This document shows, piece after piece, positions 58,071 through 64,000 of a DNA stretch of 64,000 bases (position 1 is its first letter; each line of letters starts with the position of its first letter). The stretch comes from Cephalopachus bancanus. Taxonomy: Eukaryota > Chordata > Mammalia > Primates > Tarsiidae. The notes beneath the pieces were generated by a model. That model made no database searches. It had not been told where the DNA came from and saw nothing but the letters and a program-made list of their open reading frames with translations. Both the position numbers and the translations under genes were made by a program. Location of the stretch: contig JAPVLO010000055.1 in NCBI GenBank assembly GCA_027257055.1, forward strand, positions 7,711,501 through 7,775,500, given 5' to 3'.

Positions 58071-59899
58071 TTACAATATGTGGTTTGTTATGATATGCCA
58101 TGCAGATCTCTCTTCAAAACAAAGATAATTATTTTATCAAACTACTAGAAGAATTGTGAATCACTACTAACAGGTTAGTAAGTGCCCATTCGCAAATTGC
58201 CTTTGCCTGAAAGGAGTTGTCTCCACCAAGGTTATAACTACTGCCCAGGAACTGGCTATGTTCAATGACTGGTCCCTCTGGGGTACAAATGCCTGATTCC
58301 TTACCTTGATTCAAGACAAATCCCTGGGCCCCCTAGAACTCTCAATATAATTAGCTGCAATTTCTGTTGCAACTGCAATGCAGTCTGTTGCAACTACCGC
58401 TATACAATGACAGCAACAGGTCTTGAATCTTGATGGCTGCATTGGCTTAAAGGCTTTTTCTCTCAAACTTGCTTTCCTAACTCCCTATATCATGACTTTT
58501 TTGAGTGCACTCTCCAAAAGCCTCCTGCCCACAAATGTCTCCATCTCAAAGTCAGTTTTCTGTAGAACCAAACATAAATCAGGATTTTCTAAATATCAAA
58601 GTGTCATATCAAAATAATATCACTTCCTAAGTACCAAATGTGAAGCATCAAAAACTAGACCTACAAAAATTGAGTAGAGGGAATTATCTGTGAGAGAAAG
58701 ATCACCGTGGGTCCTTGAATCAAGGTAGTGTCCACTGGGGTATGACACATATTTAAATTCAAAAGAAAATTAGAGTCTAGAGTTGAAGCACAAAAAAAAA
58801 ATCTTATGCTGCATCTTTCTCTGAAACTACAATTCTAGTGTCTCACATCAGATACTTTAGAATATGGTTCTTTTAAGTAAGACTGGGATAATTAAATTCA
58901 TGATTTTCAATTTGAACATATCCTTCAATAAAGAACTAGCAAGACCTAACTGTACCCCAAGACTTAAACTGTACCTTTTGGCCAAGGCTCAGACCTAGAC
59001 AGGACCAAAGATGCCGTCATTGTTGTTTAAATATTCAACAAGCCAAACAATGTTTGTCATGACTCCATCATAGCTCCTCTGAGCTGCTTGATGTTTACAC
59101 AAAATGTGCCTTGGTACAGAATCTGTGGGAGGTAGTGTCAAGTAGAATGCCTAACAGTTTGAGCATCTGGGACTAATGAGCTATCAGCAAACACTTGGCT
59201 TATGCATGACCAATCTGTTTTTGAATACTGTAAGTGCTGACTATATCAATAAGGGTAGGCTGTGATGGGAAACATTTGCTATTATGCAACAACATGCTTG
59301 AATGCTTAGGTCATAAGGGAGAGAGATCGCAAAAGTAAGAATGGCCATAATGTTAAGAGATGTAAAATTGTGGCAGAGTTAATAAAGGACAGTGATGGAA
59401 AAGAGCAGGTAGAAAAGAGCACAAGCATTTTTTTCCCTTTTGTTCTTCCTTCCTTCATTTCTTTCATCATTAATACTTATTTTCTTTCAGCATTCAAAGA
59501 ACATTTTCAAAGTATTCATGCTCTCCTTCAAGGAACTTATGGTATAGTAGCGTGATATATTGCATACAACTGCTATAAATAAATGTTCAAATCACTTGGG
59601 AGGTGATATTCAGACATGATTTTATGGAGCTAAAATAATTATAACATTAAAACATTTATAACAAATACTATTTGCATGATTTAAAGTATAGTCACTCATT
59701 TTGATAGAGTACATACAAACAAAATAACACACAAGAAATACATGTAGGTATTCGCAAAGATAGGGTATGGGAATAAATTTTGAGTATAAGAAAGGATAAA
59801 AAATAAATAAAAGAAGGGGTTTTGCACAAATCAGTCATGACAGTACATCATGAATAGAAGAGAAACATGAGCTCCACCTCAGTATGTGAAGAAAAGACT

Positions 59900-59951
<52 letters not shown>

Positions 59952-60484
59952 CAAATGGAGAACTCTATAGTCAGTGCCAGACAAACCCACTGTCCTCTAA
60001 GAGAAACTGAAGACTACAGATTTGTGTTCAGTCAATCCATTGCCAAATACTTCCTGATATAGATTAAGAAGCAAAGTGACACCAGGGGAAAAATGAAGCC
60101 ACTGGTGTGGGAGGAGATCTTCCTTTTGAAGGAACAGAATTACTAAAACTAAATTAGAAAACAGAGATATTTTCTAGGAAAGAATTTTCTAGTTCTCTTG
60201 CTTTTTCTTTAATTAGATAAATGTCTCTTCAATTGTTTTGTCTCTTTTTGGTAATTTCTATGTGCTGAGGTAGACCGAGGCTGCCTCCTGCTCAGGACCT
60301 CCCAAGCAACGGAAGGATTAACGCAGATGAAAGTGGTGGGAATAGAGAGGGCCACTTGAGCTAGATCCTCTGGTGGAGAGACTTTTATGCTTCAACCTTG
60401 GAAAACTGCAAATCAGTTAGAGGCTGGAGAAGATCCTAATCCTAGAAACACTCATTTTTTTTTCTCTACTATAGTATGTATATC
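58071..60484. other. Unique sequence, no gene seen
   Basis: One simple repeat is present (59900-59948). A weak L2-like 3'-end resemblance lies at 59455-59545 but I do not call it. No exon or RNA gene is recognised. Confidence 0.4.
59900..59948. repeat. (CA)n microsatellite
   Basis: About 24 uninterrupted CA units. Confidence 0.97.
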
Positions 60485-60795
60485 ATGGATCTCATCAAAT
60501 TAAAATGCATAGTTCGGTGTCTTTTAGTATATTCACAGAGTTGTGCCATAATCACCACAATATAGTTCAAAAAATTTTTCATCACTTCATAAAGAAACCC
60601 CCTACTCAGTAGCAGTGTTCCCCATTCCCACTCCACATCCCTGAGCCCTAGGTGATCGCTCACGCATTTTCTGTGTCTCTATAGATTTTTCCAGGACATT
60701 TCATACATATGGAATAATATAAGATGTGGTCTTTGTGATTGACTTTCTTCATTTAGCATATGTTTTTGAGATTTGCTATTGTTGTATATGCTTAG
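60485..60795 (-). mobile_element. L1ME-type L1 3' fragment, reverse orientation
   Basis: 'TTTTAGTATATTCACAGAGT', 'TGTGCCATAATCACCACAAT', 'CCAGGACATTTCATACATAT', 'GGAATAATATAAGATGTGGT' and 'CTTTCTTCATTTAGCATATG' match the reverse complement of old L1M 3' ends. No coding sequence remains. Confidence 0.82.
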
Positions 60796-61439
60796 TAAGT
60801 AGCCTCCAAATAGGACCAGAATATTGAGTGCAGATTTTGTTTCCACCCTATTGTTACTTGCTTTGTACTTTGTTCTGCTCATAAAATGATTCTGTTTTTT
60901 CTTGTCTCTGTCTAGTCCCTCTAAAATAAGGAGAATAGTTGTGTTTATCAGCAATTTCAGGATCACATAATTTACCTTGGCGTGTGTAATTTCACTGGGT
61001 CTATAAAGTACCATGGGATATTGCCATATATTAGACAGAAGAAAGAAGAAAGAGGAGAGAAATTTACATTGTTTTAAGTCATGTTTCATATGCTGAAGAT
61101 ACCCTGATATTGTCTCTAACCATGAGTAAGCCAATGCTAACTTTCCCTCTAACTATCCCTTTTTATGTTACTTACAAAATGCAGAGTTATATTGTTCATT
61201 GTGAAAGAAGTTGTCGCCAGTTTAATATGCTTCTTAATATTTCTTAAATTCCTTAAAGCACATTTTATAAATAGAGCCAACAGAAGGATCAGGTATGTGG
61301 GCAGATGGAGTTGCAGCCTTACTAAAACGTGACACTTCTCTGACTCCCCCCCGCGCGACCCCACCCTTTCACTGTAATGACACACACTCAACAGTACCAA
61401 AATGTATTAATTTGTTGCCACTTTCTATTCAGGTGACTG
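60796..61439. other. Unique sequence, no gene seen
   Basis: A minus-strand open frame of 151 codons (60679-61134) overlaps the L1ME fragment and unique sequence. It has no recognisable domain, so I do not call it. Confidence 0.4.
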
Positions 61440-61505
61440 TGACCTATTTGTTGCCCCAGACCTAATACAATGCCTGACATGTAGAAGCTTTTTAATAAAT
61501 GTGAA
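61440..61505 (+). repeat. L2/MIR-like 3'-end fragment
   Basis: 'ACCTAATACAATGCCTGACA' followed by 'TGTAGAAGCTTTTTAATAAA' resembles the 'AGTGCCTGGCACATAGTAGG..CAATAAAT' end of L2 or MIR. Confidence 0.5.
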
Positions 61506-61506
61506 A

Positions 61507-61638
61507 GTAAGAAAAAGAGGAAACAAGAAAGAAAAGAAGGGAGGGAAGACAGGAGAGCAAGGGGAAGAGGAAGGGAGGAGGGAGGGAGGAAGAAGCAGGG
61601 AAGGGAGGAAGGAGAGAGGTAGGAAGGGAGGGAGGAAA
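61507..61638. repeat. Purine-rich (GGAA/GGGA)n tract
   Basis: About 130 bases almost entirely A and G on the plus strand, with only a few C or T interruptions. It contains many GGGA and GGGAGG units. Such mirror-like purine tracts can form triplex or G-rich structures. Confidence 0.9.
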
Positions 61639-62182
61639 TAAAATAATCAAACCAGCAATGAAATTAAAACTGAAGAGTTATCTTAGATTGGTTTATATAT
61701 CAAAATAAACAAGTCTCATCTTATTGATTTAGTTGTAGTCATTCAGATGATTAGTGAGATAGATTCTTTTTTCCCAGGGAAGTGTGAAGCAAATTACATA
61801 CTGAATATAAAATCATTTGGCAAATTGAATGCATACAAACAACAAAATGCATTTTTGTAGAGTTGGTTCAATCATGGCCTCCAGCTTTCTCAAGCTACAA
61901 AGTTACTCAGACATGTCTATTAGCTCTGCATCTTTAATCAGGCCTTAGATGCTAACTAGGTGCCTGTTGCTTGCTCACCACTTCCCTGTTATGTTCAGAC
62001 AGCTACAACAAGACTCATAAACCACATTTGTATAGACAAAATTTGTTTCATTGTTGAGTGGTGAACACCACAAATTTAAAATGTGTGCTCTCAGACCTAT
62101 AGTGATGCCAATCTAATTGGTTTTGTATAGAAAATATCAAAGTCAATTTTGTAACAGCCAATATATTATTGTATAACTTAAG
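61639..62182. other. Unique sequence, no gene seen
   Basis: No repeat family or exon is recognised. Confidence 0.4.
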
Positions 62183-62270
62183 TTTCTCTCTCTGTTTCTC
62201 TCTCTCTCTTTCTGTGTATGTGTGTATGTATATACCCACATATATATATATACCACATATATATATAATC
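62183..62270. repeat. (CT)n(TG)n(TA)n compound microsatellite
   Basis: A TCTC block, then TGTGTATG, then two (TA)n blocks separated by CCACA. Confidence 0.9.
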
Positions 62271-63334
62271 AATGTTAAGCCCTCTTTTAAGAATAACCTA
62301 AAAGATTAGAATAGTTAGAAACAAAATGGTTAATTTCATCCTAAGGCTCTCTGGCACCGTTGATATTTATGTCACTGTTATCCTAAATAATAAATGCACT
62401 AAGAGTTTTCATAGATATGATGAAATCATCAGTGCTAACATTTTTTGTGGCCTGTTCTGCTAGTAAGGAAATGAGTTAAATGTCAGCTTTTATTCATATG
62501 TACCTTTCTAATTTCAAATAAGTATCAACATTTAACTATTTGGTTCCCAAATGTGTTAGAGATCCAAAAGGGCAGGGGAATATTTTAGAAGATACAGTAA
62601 AATTATATTATATTATTTGCAGACATAATTGTTTTTAACAAATAATCTTAATTAGGTCATCATCAACTCACAATTATGAGAGTTTCTTGATCAGACAATT
62701 GACTTAAGTATCTTTAAAATACATAGATTTTTTTCAGAGAAAAATGAAACAAAGAGCTGAAAATGTGCACGACGTACTTTTATTAATTAAAAAAAAGAAG
62801 TAAATGATAGCACTTTTTCAAAGTTTGAAAATAAGAGTAACCAAAAACTTATTGTTTAAAGTTAGGTATGATAAAATTGTTTTTCTTAAAAGCAAGGAAA
62901 AAATATAAAATTCTCGATAGTTATTAACTCTGGCAGGAAGACATTAGTAAGGACTTTGAGAGAAACATAATAATAGTATCAGCAGTACTTTTTATGAAGA
63001 AATGCACGTGCACCCACGTACACACATACACTTACAAATGCAGAATGCATTTTTGGAAGGCACCTTCCCAGTTGATGAGGGTGATTGCTTCAGTGTGGAG
63101 AGATTTGGAGGTTGGGGTAGCAATGTAATATTTGGTGCATTTTCATGTACTTTAAATATTTACATTTAAATACATGTTTTTAAACATTAAAAAATAGCTA
63201 ATTAATTAAAGCAATTAAGAAACAACAAATATTTACTGAGCAACTACAAGTATATGAAGTGCTAGAAATCATGAAATCATGACACTGATAGAATAATAAA
63301 ATAAAAATCAGAAAAAATTAAAAATATATTGAGA
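62271..63334. other. AT-rich unique sequence, no gene seen
   Basis: A weak L2-like resemblance ('CAAATATTTACTGAGCAACT', about 63226) is the only repeat hint. Confidence 0.4.
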
Positions 63335-63545
63335 ATTTTCTCTGTTCCAGACATTATTCCAAGCACTTAATACAGATTCACTTTTTAAAATCACTAAAAA
63401 CTTATTAGATAAATAGTGTCAATTTTTTCCCCATTTTACAGATAATGAAATGGATATTTATGCAGTCATATAATTTAGCCATGATGTTACAAAGTATAAT
63501 ATGTTGAGCTCATCTGACATTAACCATTATGTTATACTCTGTGCC
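63335..63545 (-). repeat. MIR SINE (MIRb-like), near full length, reverse orientation
   Basis: 'TTCCAGACATTATTCCAAGC', 'CCCCATTTTACAGATAATGA', 'TAATTTAGCCATGATGTTAC' and 'TTAACCATTATGTTATACTC' follow the reverse complement of MIRb across most of its length. Confidence 0.8.
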
Positions 63546-64000
63546 CTCAGGAACTGAGTTTCTAGACAGTGACTTGTACTGACTTAGGTATCCTGACCAT
63601 GTTCTTTTTCCTTCCGTTTATATAAATAGCAGGAAGCTACTCTTCCCATTGTGCTCCTTGTCCCTTCCCCAGTAGCTGAGAATTCAATCATAAAAACAAG
63701 ACAAAGATGGCAGGAAAAAAAAAACCATCATCACAATACTTTGGCAAGCCTTGACAGAGTCAACTCCAAAAATCTCCATAAGAAGAGATATGATCAGTCA
63801 ACAAGGATTTGCCAATGACATGCAATGTTTGACTAAATAAGAAAGCATGGGGGCAAAAGGGGAGGTATCTACAGGGACAGCTTGGGAAAAGAGAATCAGC
63901 AAAGGCAAATCATTGTAAAATTCGTCCGCAGGATCTTTGCCCTCAAATAATGCAATGTAGTGGGGAGATTTAACACTGTAAAGTTTAACCAAACTGCAGA
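63546..64000. other. Unique sequence to window end, no gene seen
   Basis: No repeat or exon is recognised. The 64-codon open frame at 63798-63992 (-) matches nothing I know. Confidence 0.4.

Noticed and set aside
60679..61134. 151-codon minus-strand open frame
   Set aside because: It overlaps the L1ME fragment at its low-coordinate end, and the rest has no recognisable domain or intron signals. AT-rich chance frame.

Overview
This window looks like AT-rich nuclear DNA from a primate, and I find no convincing intact gene in it. The primate call rests on three dimeric Alu elements (about 17.25, 38.57 and 55.19 kb), together with MIR, L2, MLT1, Tigger and L1 fossils. All three Alus share substitutions that I do not associate with the human AluJ, S or Y consensus. 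Two full-length L1s also carry a 3' UTR I do not recognise from human L1PA or L1PB. A non-anthropoid primate, perhaps a tarsier, is therefore my best guess, but it is an inference from memory of consensus sequences.

Layout. 0-14 kb: unique AT-rich sequence with old MIR, L2 and LTR fragments and one decayed L1M (9.1-11.6 kb). 14.08-14.73 kb: a processed RPL29 pseudogene. 16.28-17.76 kb: a Tigger-type DNA transposon split by an Alu, with both target-site copies still visible. 19.5-19.9 kb: an MLT1 LTR. 20.07-21.66 kb: a GC-rich retrocopy of MAGEF1 bounded by a perfect 16-bp target-site duplication. 22.76-28.39 kb: a 5.6-kb L1 (L1PB/L1MA-like) bounded by a perfect 15-bp duplication, with an internal deletion that joins ORF1 to ORF2. 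31.1-32.5 kb: an L1ME 3' end interrupted by a tiny 34-bp Alu remnant.

32.8-46.8 kb is a nest. An MLT1 LTR is split by a full-length plus-strand L1 (L1-A). L1-A is itself split by an Alu and by a full-length minus-strand L1 (L1-B). Both L1 ORF sets are broken, and the reverse-transcriptase motif of L1-B reads FANN. 52.98-55.04 kb: a Tigger1 element split by an L1 with an inverted 5' end (twin-priming signature). 55.2-64 kb: an Alu, an L1M fragment, MIR, L2 and L1ME fragments, microsatellites and a 130-bp purine-rich tract.

The coding sequences I recognise are all dead or mobile-element derived: retrocopies of two cellular mRNAs made by L1 machinery, and remnants of L1 and Tigger proteins. There is no operon, CRISPR array, tRNA, rRNA or recognisable snRNA. 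I did not find an undescribed functional system. The most informative content is the layered insertion history, which is readable from target-site duplications and interrupted elements.
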